A stretch of 64,000 nucleotides of DNA from Bog-950 sp046329515 (lineage in GTDB: Bacteria > Bacteroidota > Bacteroidia > Chitinophagales > LD1): contig JAXLUM010000002.1 of NCBI GenBank assembly GCA_046329515.1, positions 372,001-436,000 on the forward strand, read 5' to 3'. This document shows positions 15,300 to 24,982 of the stretch, in pieces. The position numbers and the translations under genes were made by a program. Every line of letters begins with the position of its first letter. Position 1 is the stretch's first letter. The notes under the pieces were generated by a model that did no database searches, had not been told where the DNA came from, and worked only from the letters and a program-made list of their open reading frames with translations.

Positions 15300-16115
15300 C
15301 TACCGCTCAACAGTAATCATTTTTCGTAAAACAGTGTTCGTTCCTTGAGTAATCAACAAATAACTTCCTGCGGGTAAAAAAGAAATATCCAGCACATTGA
15401 TACCGGCGCTTATTTTTTCTGTTTTACAAACTCTACCGGTCAAATCGAAAAAACACAATTGTCCGCTGCCGAAATTATCAGGCAGTTTTACCTGTAATTG
15501 CTGCGAGGCCGGATTAGGAAACACATCGAATGTAAAAGAGCTTAACGACTTAACATCCTGATAGAGGCAATCTCCATTAAAGGTCCATACGCCACCGTCC
15601 TTAAAATAGCAGTGCAAAAAATTATTTATATAGCCCGGGTTGCCTATTCCTTCCACTATAATATCCAAAGGATCATCACCGTAAAACCTCCTGCGGGGTT
15701 CGTTACCGATATAAATGGTATCTATAGCTGTTACCAGGGTATAGTAAGTGTTTCCTTGTATCATTTCTGAAGAAAGCGTATCGCCTATGTTATTCAAATT
15801 AAAGGTATACCACAACCACTCTGCCGTATCACCGCTGTAACGTTTGTAATAATGATTTGTAGAATCTTCACGCAATAGAAACTCATGTTGATCAGACACA
15901 TTTCCATCATTATAACGGTTATTCCAAATATCGTAGTACCATTTACCGTTAACCACACTATCGCCATGCACATAGTAATGATTAAATTCAAAATGATTCC
16001 AACCCGATAACTCCCACGACCAATGCACTGTATAGTTCAGGTAATGCTGGTAAGTAACTTGCGCCTTGGCAAAAATTGCAGCCAATATCATCGCCAGTAC
16101 CATTAATCGTTTCAT
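15300..16115 (-). CDS. T9SS-sorted secreted protein, unknown
   Basis: 271 residues from the ATG at 16115 (MKRLMVLAMILAAIFAKAQ, signal peptide). The C-terminal about 80 residues are a type A T9SS sorting domain: FTFDVFPNPASQQLQVKLP, then FFDLTGRVCKTE, LDISFLPAGSYLL and VLRKMITVER. This routes the protein across the outer membrane to the surface or medium. The body (20-190) is rich in Tyr, Trp and Asn (HYLNYTVHWSWELSGWNHFE) and is not assigned to a family. Confidence 0.85.
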   Translation of the reverse strand: MKRLMVLAMILAAIFAKAQVTYQHYLNYTVHWSWELSGWNHFEFNHYYVHGDSVVNGKWYYDIWNNRYNDGNVSDQHEFLLREDSTNHYYKRYSGDTAEWLWYTFNLNNIGDTLSSEMIQGNTYYTLVTAIDTIYIGNEPRRRFYGDDPLDIIVEGIGNPGYINNFLHCYFKDGGVWTFNGDCLYQDVKSLSSFTFDVFPNPASQQLQVKLPDNFGSGQLCFFDLTGRVCKTEKISAGINVLDISFLPAGSYLLITQGTNTVLRKMITVER

Positions 16116-16307
16116 ATGGTTTGATTGATGCAACAAGATAAAACAATAGTTTCATTAGTCATATTACAAATCGAATACTGTGTTGAATGCATAAACTATA
16201 ACTGCTATACCGGCATTAGTATTAAGGAAGAATCCTGCCCCAGTTGCTTTTTATTTTTTCCTGGGAAATAATGCTGCTGAAAATCCGTTATGTAGAAACC
16301 ATTTTAC

Positions 16308-17024
16308 ATGAAAACAATTTTCAGCCTTCTGTTTGTGCCTCTTACTGCCCTGTTATTTTACACCAGTGCATGCAATGGTAAACCCGCTACACCCGCAGCA
16401 GCAACAGTAATAAGTAAACCATACGATTCTCTTAAAGCAGAAATTGAACGCGCCCGCTTAAACTATCTGAAGCAGTATAACAACAGCAATGCAGCTTCTA
16501 AAGATTCCCTGGTTACTGAGGCGCATAACTATCTGCTGCGTACCATTACCACCGATATTTTTCAGCAGTGGTATAACACGCCATGGTCCTTTTACGGCAA
16601 CACCAAAAAACCGGGTAGCGGAAGCATAGCCTGTGGCTACTTTGTTACAACTGTATTAAAGGATGCCGGATTTAATATACCGGCCACTGCCTGGGCACAA
16701 TTAGCATCGGAAAGTATGATTGTGAAATTGAACCCAGCAGTTAAGCGCTTCTCGCGCAAGAGTATTGAAGAATTTACTGAGACATTTAAAAATGAGCCCG
16801 ATGGATTATATATCGTAGGGCTTGACTGCCATGTTGGCTTCGTATCGAAAATCAACGGCGAACTACAGTTTACCCATTCCAGTTATTACCAACCTGATAT
16901 CGGCGTAATGTCAGAAAACCCTAAAGGACACAATCCACTAAATGATTCTAAATACCGCGTACTAGGCGAAATACTACACCGCGACATGGTTGTTAACTGG
17001 ATAAAGGGAACTAAGTATAATTAG
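16308..17024 (+). CDS. NlpC/P60-like lipoprotein
   Basis: 238 residues. The N-terminal segment ends at FYTSACN (Cys22), a lipobox. Cys109 in GSIACGYFVTTVL and His175 in GLDCHVGFVSK have the spacing of a papain-like NlpC/P60 or CHAP peptidase, so it may cleave cell-wall peptides from the periplasmic face of a membrane. A third catalytic residue is not certain. The stop codon is immediately followed by the stop of the convergent GH5-like gene (17025), with no terminator between them. Confidence 0.7.
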   Translation: MKTIFSLLFVPLTALLFYTSACNGKPATPAAATVISKPYDSLKAEIERARLNYLKQYNNSNAASKDSLVTEAHNYLLRTITTDIFQQWYNTPWSFYGNTKKPGSGSIACGYFVTTVLKDAGFNIPATAWAQLASESMIVKLNPAVKRFSRKSIEEFTETFKNEPDGLYIVGLDCHVGFVSKINGELQFTHSSYYQPDIGVMSENPKGHNPLNDSKYRVLGEILHRDMVVNWIKGTKYN

Positions 17025-18083
17025 TTATTTACCGGTAAGCGACTTTATAAACCTTACCTCTTCTTCCTTGTATGGTGTTCCGTCTTTCTTGAATATATCA
17101 TGAAACCAAAGTTTTGGTTCACTGCCATTCGGCATTGGTGTAAGCCAGGCATAAATGGTATTGGTTTTACCCGCAACCAGCCCCCAGTTAATTGCGCCTA
17201 CTCCCTGCTGTTTTAACAGCGGCATTATATTTTGAAATGTACTGTTCATGGTGCGTGCCATATATTCCGTGCATATTAAGGGTCGGTCAAAACGCTTCAA
17301 CTGCTTAATTCTTGCCAAATGTTGTTTAGACCCAAAGTAGCAGTGGTAGCTAATAACATCAGAATGCTTTAATTGAAAAGACGACAAGCGGCCAAAAAGT
17401 TTCAAAAACACACCGGCGGTAACAGGCTGTTGCGGTTGAACCTCCCGCGCCCATGTAAAAACCTTTTTCAGCAGAGGCAATGTTCGCGGGCCGTTACCGC
17501 TGTTGCCCGGTTCATTATACAAATCCCAAAGTAAAATGCGCTTGTCGTTTTTGTAGGTGCTTAATATATCCTTTACATAGGCTTCTAAAACGGGGTAAAG
17601 ACTATCGCGTTCCTCATAAATTAATTTACCGGGGTCGCGCACCCATTGGCTGTTATGTATGCCCGGTTTGGGCGCAGGCTGAACCCCACTGTGGTAAGTA
17701 GCATTCCAGCAATCATCAAAAAACACAAACATGGTTACTATGCCGTGTTTATGGGCAATGTCAAGGTTGGTATTTACTCTTGCCTTAAATCCAACCGGGT
17801 CTACCTGCCACGCCACATGATGCAGGAAAACACGCATACAATTAAAGCCGGTTTCTTCTGCCAGTTGCAACTCTTTATCTATAGTAGCACTGTCAAATGT
17901 TTCAGCCTGCCACATCTCAAGCTGGTTAACTGCGGTGCTGGGTATAAAATTACAACCGCGTAACCATGGGTATGCATTGTACCAATCCTTCACTTTCTCC
18001 TTGCTCCAGCGCGCATCATTATTTTGGGCATTACAACTAAAGCCGGCTAAAAAGATTATCAGGGTGAAAGCAAAAAATTTCAT
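17025..18083 (-). CDS. GH5-like (clan GH-A) glycoside hydrolase
   Basis: 352 residues from the ATG at 18083, nine bases inside a first ATG at 18092; a TATTTTG promoter-like sequence lies too close to the outer ATG. Signal peptide ending GFSCNAQ (possible lipoprotein Cys17). A TIM-barrel clan-A hydrolase: acid/base Glu191 in WDLYNEPGN, nucleophile Glu273 in LICTEYMAR, plus YPWLRGCNF near the N-terminus and INWGLVAGKTNT late. It should hydrolyse beta-linked polysaccharide; cellulase or mannanase-type specificities are possible. It is convergent with the NlpC-like gene with zero spacing. Confidence 0.85.
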   Translation of the reverse strand: MKFFAFTLIIFLAGFSCNAQNNDARWSKEKVKDWYNAYPWLRGCNFIPSTAVNQLEMWQAETFDSATIDKELQLAEETGFNCMRVFLHHVAWQVDPVGFKARVNTNLDIAHKHGIVTMFVFFDDCWNATYHSGVQPAPKPGIHNSQWVRDPGKLIYEERDSLYPVLEAYVKDILSTYKNDKRILLWDLYNEPGNSGNGPRTLPLLKKVFTWAREVQPQQPVTAGVFLKLFGRLSSFQLKHSDVISYHCYFGSKQHLARIKQLKRFDRPLICTEYMARTMNSTFQNIMPLLKQQGVGAINWGLVAGKTNTIYAWLTPMPNGSEPKLWFHDIFKKDGTPYKEEEVRFIKSLTGK

Positions 18084-18120
18084 GTTCGCCATTGGTGCAA
18101 AATAATGTTTTTGAACAGCT

Positions 18121-18150
18121 TTGCTTTAGGCTTGCTTTTCATTATCTCGC
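18121..18150 (+). promoter_or_regulatory. Candidate promoter of the HD hydrolase gene
   Basis: TTG at 18121-18123, a 19-bp spacer and TATCTCGC at 18143-18150, close to the Bacteroidota consensus TTG-N19-TAnnTTTG but imperfect in the -7 box. It ends 7 bp before the ATG. Confidence 0.4.
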
Positions 18151-18156
18151 ATAGTT

Positions 18157-18810
18157 ATGAGTGATCAACAACTGATAGAAAAAACTGCTGCCTATGTTCA
18201 AAGCGAACTGCAAAACGCCGAAGGGGGGCACGATTGGTTTCATATTGAGCGTGTTTGGAAAAATGCAAAAGCTATTGCTGCAGGAGAGAACGTAAACATG
18301 CTTGTGGTAGAGCTTAGCGCCTTATTACATGACATTGCAGATTCAAAGTTTCATAAGGGTGATGAAGAATTGGGGCCATTAAAGGCACGTGATTTTCTAC
18401 AGCGTAATGGCGTGGAGGAGAAAATTATTTTCGAAGTTGAACAAATCATTCGCCACATCAGCTTTAAAGGAGGTAAAGAACAACGCACCTATTTCTCACC
18501 TGAATTGGCTGTTGTACAGGATGCCGACCGGCTTGATGCTATTGGCGCAATAGGTATTGCCCGGGCTTTTAATTACGGCGGTTATAAAGGCAGGGAGTTA
18601 TATAATCCTGCGGTTAAACCCAACCTGAACATGAGTAAAGAGGAATACAAGAACAGCGCTGCTCCTACACTTAATCACTTTTACGAGAAGCTGCTTTTGT
18701 TGAAAGACCGAATGAATACCGAAACCGGAAAGAAAATAGCCGAAGCCCGCCACAGTTTTATGGAAGATTACCTTACCCAATTTTATAAAGAATGGAATGG
18801 CATAGGCTAG
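18157..18810 (+). CDS. HD-domain phosphohydrolase
   Basis: 217 residues, cytoplasmic. Metal-binding HD motif: His25 and His29 (GGHDWFHIERV), His58-Asp59 (LLHDIAD), and Asp122/Asp124 (QDADRLDAIGAIG). This matches the YedJ/YpgQ-type HD hydrolases that act on nucleotides. The exact substrate is unknown. It overlaps the next gene by 19 bp, so the two are co-transcribed. Confidence 0.9.
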   Translation: MSDQQLIEKTAAYVQSELQNAEGGHDWFHIERVWKNAKAIAAGENVNMLVVELSALLHDIADSKFHKGDEELGPLKARDFLQRNGVEEKIIFEVEQIIRHISFKGGKEQRTYFSPELAVVQDADRLDAIGAIGIARAFNYGGYKGRELYNPAVKPNLNMSKEEYKNSAAPTLNHFYEKLLLLKDRMNTETGKKIAEARHSFMEDYLTQFYKEWNGIG

Positions 18811-19817
18811 ATACTATTAAGTATTTCTCTTCTAAAATCTTTATTGCAGCAGTTGCAGTTATCCTTCTTTGCATACAATCCTGCGCGCCTTCAGCCAACA
18901 TGCGCAAATATGAGGGCTACCGTTTTATTCAAAACAACACCGCCTCCATTCCTGCCGGCAAAGTAAAAGTTACCTACCTGGGTGTTTCAACCCTGCTAAT
19001 TGACGATGGTGAAACACAACTACTGATGGACGGCTTTGTAACTCGTCCGTCTTTAGGTAAAGTGGCCTTTGGCCGTATACAAAGCGATACTTTAAAGATT
19101 AAAGAGGTAATACAGCAGCTTGGCATTAACCGCTTAAAGGCTGTGTTTACAGCGCACTCTCATTACGACCACGCACTGGATGCCCCGCAGTTTAGCCTAC
19201 TCAGTAACGCCACGCTGTTCGGCTCACTTTCTACTTTAAACATTGGTCGTGGCATAGGTTTAAGCGAACAGCAAATGCAGCAATACCAACCCGGCAAGCC
19301 CCTGCCATTCGGAAAGTTTACAGTAACTATACTTAACTCTAAGCACACACCGCCCTTTACCTTCATGGGTAAATCTAACGACGACCTGGGCATTGAGATT
19401 AAAAAACCTTTGCGCCAACCTTCAAAGACCGAAGAGTTTACAGAAGGCGGGGCTTACGATGTGCTAGTTCAATACGGCAATCATAGCCTGCTTATTAAGG
19501 CCAGCACCAACTTCATTCCATCAGCCTTTGATAGTTTGCATGTGGATGTTTTATTTCAGGGCACAGCCTCACTGGGTAAACAAGGGACTGGCTTTCGCGA
19601 TAGTTTGTATTCAGAAACAGTGCAAAAACTAAAACCTGCTTTGTTTGTTCCTATTCATTGGGATAACTTCTTCAAACCACTTAACACAAAACTAAAAGCG
19701 CTGCCCAAGCTGGCCGGTAATCTAAAGGAAGATTTGAATTACCTTATTAAGCGCACCAAAGAGGATAACATTCAGTTTCACCTTATGCAGGGGTACGATT
19801 CCGTTATTCTCTTTTAA
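18792..19817 (+). CDS. Metallo-beta-lactamase-fold lipoprotein
   Basis: 341 residues. Hydrophobic N-terminus ending in CIQSCAP (Cys31), so a predicted lipoprotein. The MBL-fold metal motif is AHSHYDHALD (His122, His124, Asp126, His127), followed by His185 (SKHTPP) and a late VPIHWDNF. Family members are hydrolases of phosphoester, lactone or similar bonds. The gene begins inside the 3' end of the HD hydrolase gene. Its stop overlaps the end of the convergent gene at 19814 by 4 bp. Confidence 0.83.
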   Translation: MEWHRLDTIKYFSSKIFIAAVAVILLCIQSCAPSANMRKYEGYRFIQNNTASIPAGKVKVTYLGVSTLLIDDGETQLLMDGFVTRPSLGKVAFGRIQSDTLKIKEVIQQLGINRLKAVFTAHSHYDHALDAPQFSLLSNATLFGSLSTLNIGRGIGLSEQQMQQYQPGKPLPFGKFTVTILNSKHTPPFTFMGKSNDDLGIEIKKPLRQPSKTEEFTEGGAYDVLVQYGNHSLLIKASTNFIPSAFDSLHVDVLFQGTASLGKQGTGFRDSLYSETVQKLKPALFVPIHWDNFFKPLNTKLKALPKLAGNLKEDLNYLIKRTKEDNIQFHLMQGYDSVILF

Positions 19818-21334
19818 TTCCAAAGTTCCGCAAACTTCTTTTGCTGCACATGCGCTTTTACCCACGTTATATACTGGAACAGGTTTAAGCTTCCCGCCAT
19901 TGTTCTGTTTTGCGCAAGCTTCTCCAGCTTCTTTTCCAAATCTATCCATTGCTGCGGATGCAGGTATTGAGAACGCAACGAAACATTAATAAACGACATT
20001 ACAGCCTTTGGTATCTCTGCCGATTCATCTTTCTTTCTTAATAATCTTCGCAGAGCCTTTATAAGGCTATCCAGCAGCAGCCTGTCGCCTTTCTCAAAAT
20101 GGCAAAGCAGTTGCATCATTCTGGCTGCCAGTTGAATTTCCTCGGCTACGGCAGTTTCTTTCTCTTGCAGAATAGGCCATATGTTATCTAATGCTTCATC
20201 GTATTTACCCAAGGCAAAGCACACATAAGCGGCAAGGTATTCCAGGGTAAGCCGGTTATGCTTTACTATTTTATCGCCAAAGGCCTGCAAACCTTTTTGT
20301 ATCTCTCCTATGCGGGTGTACGCCTGTTTAAAGTTTCCGGTGCTTATCATGTAATTCATCTCCAGCAGGTACCCCAATCTAAATACGTTGGCATCAAAAT
20401 TTCCCAATCTTCGGAAGGCAGGTATTTTCGAAAGGCCCCGCATCTTCTCTAAACCTTCTTCCAGTGTTTTATACTTGCGCAGCACCAGGCAATCAATAAG
20501 GTAATTATTCAATACCGAAAAATACCTGTCCGCATGCAATTGCATGGTCAAAGGGTTTTCGTCCAGCAGTTTCAAAAACCGTTCGTTATGTTCAGCGGCC
20601 AGTTCGGTTTCAAGGTTCGTAAAGTGATACAGGGCGCGCACCTGCAAATAATCTAAACGGGAGCGCAGGGTAGTGGCTAACTTTTCATCACTAAACTCCG
20701 CCTGGCCCACAATCTTTTTCATGCGCTCTGCCGATTCTTTCCCCCGGCCACCGGCCTCGTACTGCATTTTATACACCAGGCTACCCATATATCTAAAGCG
20801 GTTAGTGGTAGCCAGCGAATTCAAAATTGAATTGGTTTCCTCCCACCATTTTTTCAAATCCTCTTCACTTTCCTGCCGGTAATACTTGCGCGCTTTCATC
20901 ATCATTCTAAGGTTCTGCAATTGCAGTTGCGCCTCGTATTGATTCATATCGCGCGCCATAGCCCCAAGCGCTTTAATTCTCTTTTCGCATTGAACAAACA
21001 GGCCTTTTTGCAACAGTAAATGGCACTGGTGTATTCCTCTTTGTAATTGCTGCTCAGGATTAGTGAACAAATCATATTGATGCAAGGCGTCAAGCAATTG
21101 CTCATACAACTGCTTTTTTAAAACCGAATAATGCGTTTGCTTCTTATTTAAACCCAGCTTTTTAATAGCCGCTTCGCTGTCATATTGTTCTTGTTCCTTT
21201 AAAATGGTAAACAGGCGCAGGTAGCGGTTATCGCCCTCAGCAGAGTGCTTTTTAAGAAACAGGGAGCAATACCTCTTCTCAGAAAGGCTTAAATTGCTGA
21301 TTAATTGATGCAATTCATCCGAAAAAACCTTCAT
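19814..21334 (-). CDS. Helical-repeat protein of unknown function, family member C
   Basis: 506 residues, all-helical, no signal peptide. The N-terminus has the same pattern as the two genes at 33018 and 34550: LI..LS.SEKRY..LF, NRYLRLF.IL.EQEQYD, LGL.KKQT, LL.ALHQYD. The rest looks like degenerate TPR or other helical hairpins (ALGKYDEALDNIWPILQEKE; LRSRLDYLQVRALYHF). Function unknown; the family is made of long paralogues. It is divergent from a T9SS propeller gene and overlaps the MBL gene end by 4 bp. Confidence 0.75.
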   Translation of the reverse strand: MKVFSDELHQLISNLSLSEKRYCSLFLKKHSAEGDNRYLRLFTILKEQEQYDSEAAIKKLGLNKKQTHYSVLKKQLYEQLLDALHQYDLFTNPEQQLQRGIHQCHLLLQKGLFVQCEKRIKALGAMARDMNQYEAQLQLQNLRMMMKARKYYRQESEEDLKKWWEETNSILNSLATTNRFRYMGSLVYKMQYEAGGRGKESAERMKKIVGQAEFSDEKLATTLRSRLDYLQVRALYHFTNLETELAAEHNERFLKLLDENPLTMQLHADRYFSVLNNYLIDCLVLRKYKTLEEGLEKMRGLSKIPAFRRLGNFDANVFRLGYLLEMNYMISTGNFKQAYTRIGEIQKGLQAFGDKIVKHNRLTLEYLAAYVCFALGKYDEALDNIWPILQEKETAVAEEIQLAARMMQLLCHFEKGDRLLLDSLIKALRRLLRKKDESAEIPKAVMSFINVSLRSQYLHPQQWIDLEKKLEKLAQNRTMAGSLNLFQYITWVKAHVQQKKFAELWN

Positions 21335-21540
21335 TGACTTTTAATTTATTAACGCCTTAACGTAAAAGTGGTTCATTTTATGCAAACAACCTAATTCGGT
21401 CTAAAATCGTCTGCAAAGGAGGGAATGAGGACTACAGCGGGGGAAAGCCTGGCAGAGTTTCAGACTTTTAATTAATGAGCCAAAATTTGGTTGGCTATAT
21501 ATAAGGTATACAGTTTTTTTGTGCTTATAAAATCGATTGT

Positions 21541-23598
21541 ATGAATAACATGTTTAAACGATTAGGAATGGTAACTGCACTGCTGGCTTTTGCGCTGGTG
21601 GGCTTTTCTGCCAACTGGGTTAACTTCTCCAACTTTATGGAAGTAACCTCTTTAACAACACGTAACGGTAACGAACTTTGGGTTTCGGGCAAAGGCGGTC
21701 TTGTTATGTATAATACGGCAACGGGCGATAAAACCTTCTTTACAAAAGGCGACGACCAGCTACCTTCCCTTGCTGTAGAACGCGTAGAGGCCAGCCCGCT
21801 TAATGCCAATATATGGATTGGCACCTACGATAACGGCCTTGCGTTTTTAAGTAACGGCCATTGGACCCATGTTCCTTTTCCTGATAAAAAGGCCATGTTA
21901 TATGAAATGAAAATTGCGGGTGACGGCACTATTTGGGCGTCAACCAATGTGGCGCTTTACCGCTATCAAAACAGCGTATTTACTACCTACCTTGACTACC
22001 AAAACGGCTCACCATGGGATTTTGATTTAATGCCTGATGGAAGATTGCTTTGCGCCTCTTTCCAGCCATTCATTTTCGATCCCGCAACACAATCGGTTAC
22101 AACTATTAATACAAGCACATTTGCTTACGGGCAGTCACGCGTAATGGTAATTGACGGTAACCATTTTGTTTTTGCTACCGACCATGGCGACCTTTCCTTC
22201 ATTACCGATACTACCGAAACCGACACCATGCACATTGCTGCCATGGCCAGGGAAATGCAAATGCGCAACGGTAAGCTGGTAATTTTAAGTAACGACACCT
22301 TGTTGGAATTGAATAACAACAGTTGGAACGTACTGGAAATGGGCGAAATCGTTTCGGCCTTCAGGGTTCAGGGCAATTCCATTAATGCCGGTTCTATAAC
22401 CAACGGCGGCACGCTTATGATGAATGATTTTCAGTATCCGTTGCAGAAGGTTAGCATTCGCCGCAGCACTATAAGCGATAACTTCATTCACCACGTTAAT
22501 GCAGCACCCAATGGCGATTTACTGCTTATTGGTGGCGAAAAACTTATCCGCTATCATCATGATACCAATATGTTTGAAGAGCAATTTGCCTCAACGCCCT
22601 TTTTCAGTGTGCAGGACGCTATTGAAGTTAACGGCAAATTCTATATAGGCACTTCGTATAGCTACCTGTATGAATACAGCAGCGCTAACGGCTGGCAGCA
22701 ATTGGGTAATGGAACCTTACCAAGTGCAGAAGTGGACCATATTACCAGCGACCCTCAAGGCAACATCTGGTTTACCGGCCCCGGCTATTTAGCTAAATAC
22801 GATGGCAGCTACATTAGCATTTTCGACCATAATGACAACGCGAACTTTACAACAAACCTATACACCCGTGCAGTGCATTACGATGAAACACGCAATGCGG
22901 TTTGGTTTGCTACTTACGATGGCATATTCAAACTACAGGCAGGCACCTTATATTTCTATAATGAAAACACACCGGGTATTCAGCAATACTACGACCCCAT
23001 TGAAACCATAAGCGAAGATGCAGCGCACAACATTTGGTTTGGTACTGTTTACGGCGGCGTAATTAAGTTTGACGGAACAGCCTTCAGCACTATTCTTCTA
23101 CCTGAAACTGTAGGCAACCAGTTTGTAAGCGGAATTGCATTTGACGGAAACGTAATGTATGTAAGCGACAACCTGCATGGTATTTGGAAATACGAAAACA
23201 ATACCTGGGATAGCCTTACCATACATAACTCTCCATTAAGCTCTAACTATGTTACTTCATTACACATGGATGTAGATGGCAACCTTTGGATTGGCAGTTT
23301 AAGTTTTGGTGTAGATGTTTTCAGTAAAAACGGAACGTCCATCGGTATTAATGAGCCTGCAAAAGTGTTGGACGGAAACATATTCCCGAATCCATCTAAC
23401 GGCAGCTTCAGCATTCAATTACCTGCTGCCCAAAAAACAGATATCAGCATTTACAATGTTGCAGGTCAGTTAATACAACATATGCAAAGCAACCTTCAAA
23501 CTACTGAAATTAAACTGGTAGGCAACGAAAGCGGTGTTTACTTCGTTAAGCTAAAGACAGAAGATGCTTTTAAAACAATAAAATTGGTTGTTCGATAA
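21541..23598 (+). CDS. T9SS-sorted two-component-propeller protein
   Basis: 685 residues from ATG 21541 (an ATG at 21550 is also possible). A signal peptide (FKRLGMVTALLAFALVGFSA) is followed by many reg_prop-type beta-propeller blades (NIWIGTYDNGLAFL; TIWASTNVALYRY; NIWFTGPGYLAKYDG; NIWFGTVYGGVIKFDG; NLWIGSLSFGVDVF) and a type A T9SS sorting domain (IFPNPSNGSFSIQLP ... YFVKLKTEDAFKTIKLVV). It is secreted to the cell surface. Blades of this type are the sensory part of Bacteroidota hybrid kinases, but here no kinase follows. A strong terminator ends the transcript. Confidence 0.88.
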   Translation: MNNMFKRLGMVTALLAFALVGFSANWVNFSNFMEVTSLTTRNGNELWVSGKGGLVMYNTATGDKTFFTKGDDQLPSLAVERVEASPLNANIWIGTYDNGLAFLSNGHWTHVPFPDKKAMLYEMKIAGDGTIWASTNVALYRYQNSVFTTYLDYQNGSPWDFDLMPDGRLLCASFQPFIFDPATQSVTTINTSTFAYGQSRVMVIDGNHFVFATDHGDLSFITDTTETDTMHIAAMAREMQMRNGKLVILSNDTLLELNNNSWNVLEMGEIVSAFRVQGNSINAGSITNGGTLMMNDFQYPLQKVSIRRSTISDNFIHHVNAAPNGDLLLIGGEKLIRYHHDTNMFEEQFASTPFFSVQDAIEVNGKFYIGTSYSYLYEYSSANGWQQLGNGTLPSAEVDHITSDPQGNIWFTGPGYLAKYDGSYISIFDHNDNANFTTNLYTRAVHYDETRNAVWFATYDGIFKLQAGTLYFYNENTPGIQQYYDPIETISEDAAHNIWFGTVYGGVIKFDGTAFSTILLPETVGNQFVSGIAFDGNVMYVSDNLHGIWKYENNTWDSLTIHNSPLSSNYVTSLHMDVDGNLWIGSLSFGVDVFSKNGTSIGINEPAKVLDGNIFPNPSNGSFSIQLPAAQKTDISIYNVAGQLIQHMQSNLQTTEIKLVGNESGVYFVKLKTEDAFKTIKLVVR

Positions 23599-23626
23599 TA
23601 ATTGTTCTTTCCCTTGTGCCTAATAT

Positions 23627-23651
23627 ATCCCCGGTAGCTTCTGCCGGGGAT
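23627..23651 (+). terminator. Intrinsic terminator, shared
   Basis: ATCCCCGGTAG-CTT-CTGCCGGGGAT (one G:U pair) followed by TTTTTTT; between convergent genes ending at 23598 and 23656. Confidence 0.9.
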
Positions 23652-23655
23652 TTTT

Positions 23656-24834
23656 TTATTCTTCGGTAAACTCCAAGGTATCCTGCCTAATGCCGTAAAT
23701 AATCTTCCACACAGGCTGCACATCATAAACGTATTTATTAAACCTGTTGGAAAGAATAATTATTGCTGTAGTATCCTGTATGTTCCGGCAAAACACAGTG
23801 TTGTTACCGTGCCACCAGCCGTTATGGTATACCAGCCAGGTGCTATCAGGCTTTTGCTTAAGGCGCCAGCCATAGCCATAATTGCGTGTGCCCGCTTTCT
23901 CAAAACTCCTGGGCTTATAGGCTTCCTGCATCATTTCCTGCGATAGCAGTTTGCCATCGTAAAAAGCCTTATCCCACAAAAACATATCATGCACGGTGCT
24001 GTAAAGGCCCTTATCGCCAACTACACCGTCAAAACAATCATCATGCTGTATCTCCCACTTGCTGTTATAACTAATGGCAATCTTTTTCTCTGTGCTGTCC
24101 GTTACATCATAAATAAAACTATGGCTCATGCCTAAGGGCTCAAAAAAAGTTTCCTTCATAAAATCATTGAATCGCTGGCCGCTTACTTTTTCAATAATAG
24201 AAGCTAACAAAAGGTAGTTCGTGTTGCAGTATTCAAATTTCTTATCGGGTTTTGCGTAAGCGGCAGGCTTCTCTTTTATCATTAAATCAATAACCTGCTC
24301 ATTACTCATATACGCGCGCTTATCACATTTACCGCTGCAGAAGTATAAATAGTTCGGCAAGCCAGATCTATGACACAATAATTGTTGAATGGTTATTCCC
24401 TTATAAGGCAAGCCGGGAAAAAATTTCGTAATGGTATCTTCCAAACTAAGCTTACCATGCTCTATACACCACAATGTAGCGGTAGCTGTAAACGTTTTAG
24501 AAACCGAGGCTAATTGAAAAGCGTTGGTATCCGTCATTAAATTCCTGTTACGGTAATCGCAATAGCCATAGCATTTTTCAAAAACCGGCACTCCTTTAAC
24601 TGAAATCAGCACGCTGCCGCTAAAGCCGTTCTCAACACTTCTGTTTGTAAAAAATGTATCAAGAGAGTGATACAGGGTTTTATTCTCAAAAGCGGTGGTG
24701 TCCACTTTTATCGGTGTCGTCTTTTTATGGAAAAGCGTTTGCATGTCTTTTCTATCCAACAACAGCAACACACCGCTTATAACCATTACCACAACCAGCA
24801 GTAAAATCACTTTTTTCACGTTGGGAAAATACAT
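23656..24834 (-). CDS. Beta-lactamase-fold serine hydrolase, paralogue 1
   Basis: 392 residues. One N-terminal membrane helix (VILLLVVVMVISGVLLLLD, about 9-27) anchors a periplasmic class C beta-lactamase/DD-peptidase domain: SxxK at Ser110-Lys113 (LASVSKTFTA), Tyr202-Cys-Asn204, and His337-Asn-Gly339 (YHNGWWHGNN). Likely esterase, D-aminopeptidase or penicillin-binding activity; beta-lactam resistance is not implied. A closely related paralogue lies at 26662 with the same motif spacing. It is convergent with the T9SS gene and divergent from a 33-residue small gene. A perfect 10-bp hairpin lies in its leader. Confidence 0.88.
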   Translation of the reverse strand: MYFPNVKKVILLLVVVMVISGVLLLLDRKDMQTLFHKKTTPIKVDTTAFENKTLYHSLDTFFTNRSVENGFSGSVLISVKGVPVFEKCYGYCDYRNRNLMTDTNAFQLASVSKTFTATATLWCIEHGKLSLEDTITKFFPGLPYKGITIQQLLCHRSGLPNYLYFCSGKCDKRAYMSNEQVIDLMIKEKPAAYAKPDKKFEYCNTNYLLLASIIEKVSGQRFNDFMKETFFEPLGMSHSFIYDVTDSTEKKIAISYNSKWEIQHDDCFDGVVGDKGLYSTVHDMFLWDKAFYDGKLLSQEMMQEAYKPRSFEKAGTRNYGYGWRLKQKPDSTWLVYHNGWWHGNNTVFCRNIQDTTAIIILSNRFNKYVYDVQPVWKIIYGIRQDTLEFTEE

Positions 24835-24860
24835 TTTTAGACCGTATTTAAATTAGGCGC

Positions 24861-24887
24861 TGAAACCCTTGCCGGATAAGGGTTTCA
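24861..24887. promoter_or_regulatory. Leader hairpin between divergent genes
   Basis: TGAAACCCTT (24861-24870) and AAGGGTTTCA (24878-24887), perfect 10-bp arms with a 7-nt loop, 27-53 bp upstream of the serine hydrolase ATG and about 95 bp upstream of the small gene. No T-run follows on the minus strand, so a regulatory leader structure is more likely than a terminator. Confidence 0.5.
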
Positions 24888-24918
24888 AGAGATAACAAAA
24901 AAATTTATTGCGAAAAAT

Positions 24919-24950
24919 TTGGATGAATCATAGCTGCACACTTATCTTTG
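24919..24950 (+). promoter_or_regulatory. Bacteroidota promoter of the 33-residue gene
   Basis: TTG at 24919-24921 and a perfect TAnnTTTG box, TATCTTTG, at 24943-24950 with a 21-bp spacer, slightly longer than the usual 19. The box is 32 bp before the ATG. Confidence 0.7.
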
Positions 24951-24982
24951 CGCAGCTTTAAAAAGCAAAAACAGAACAAAAA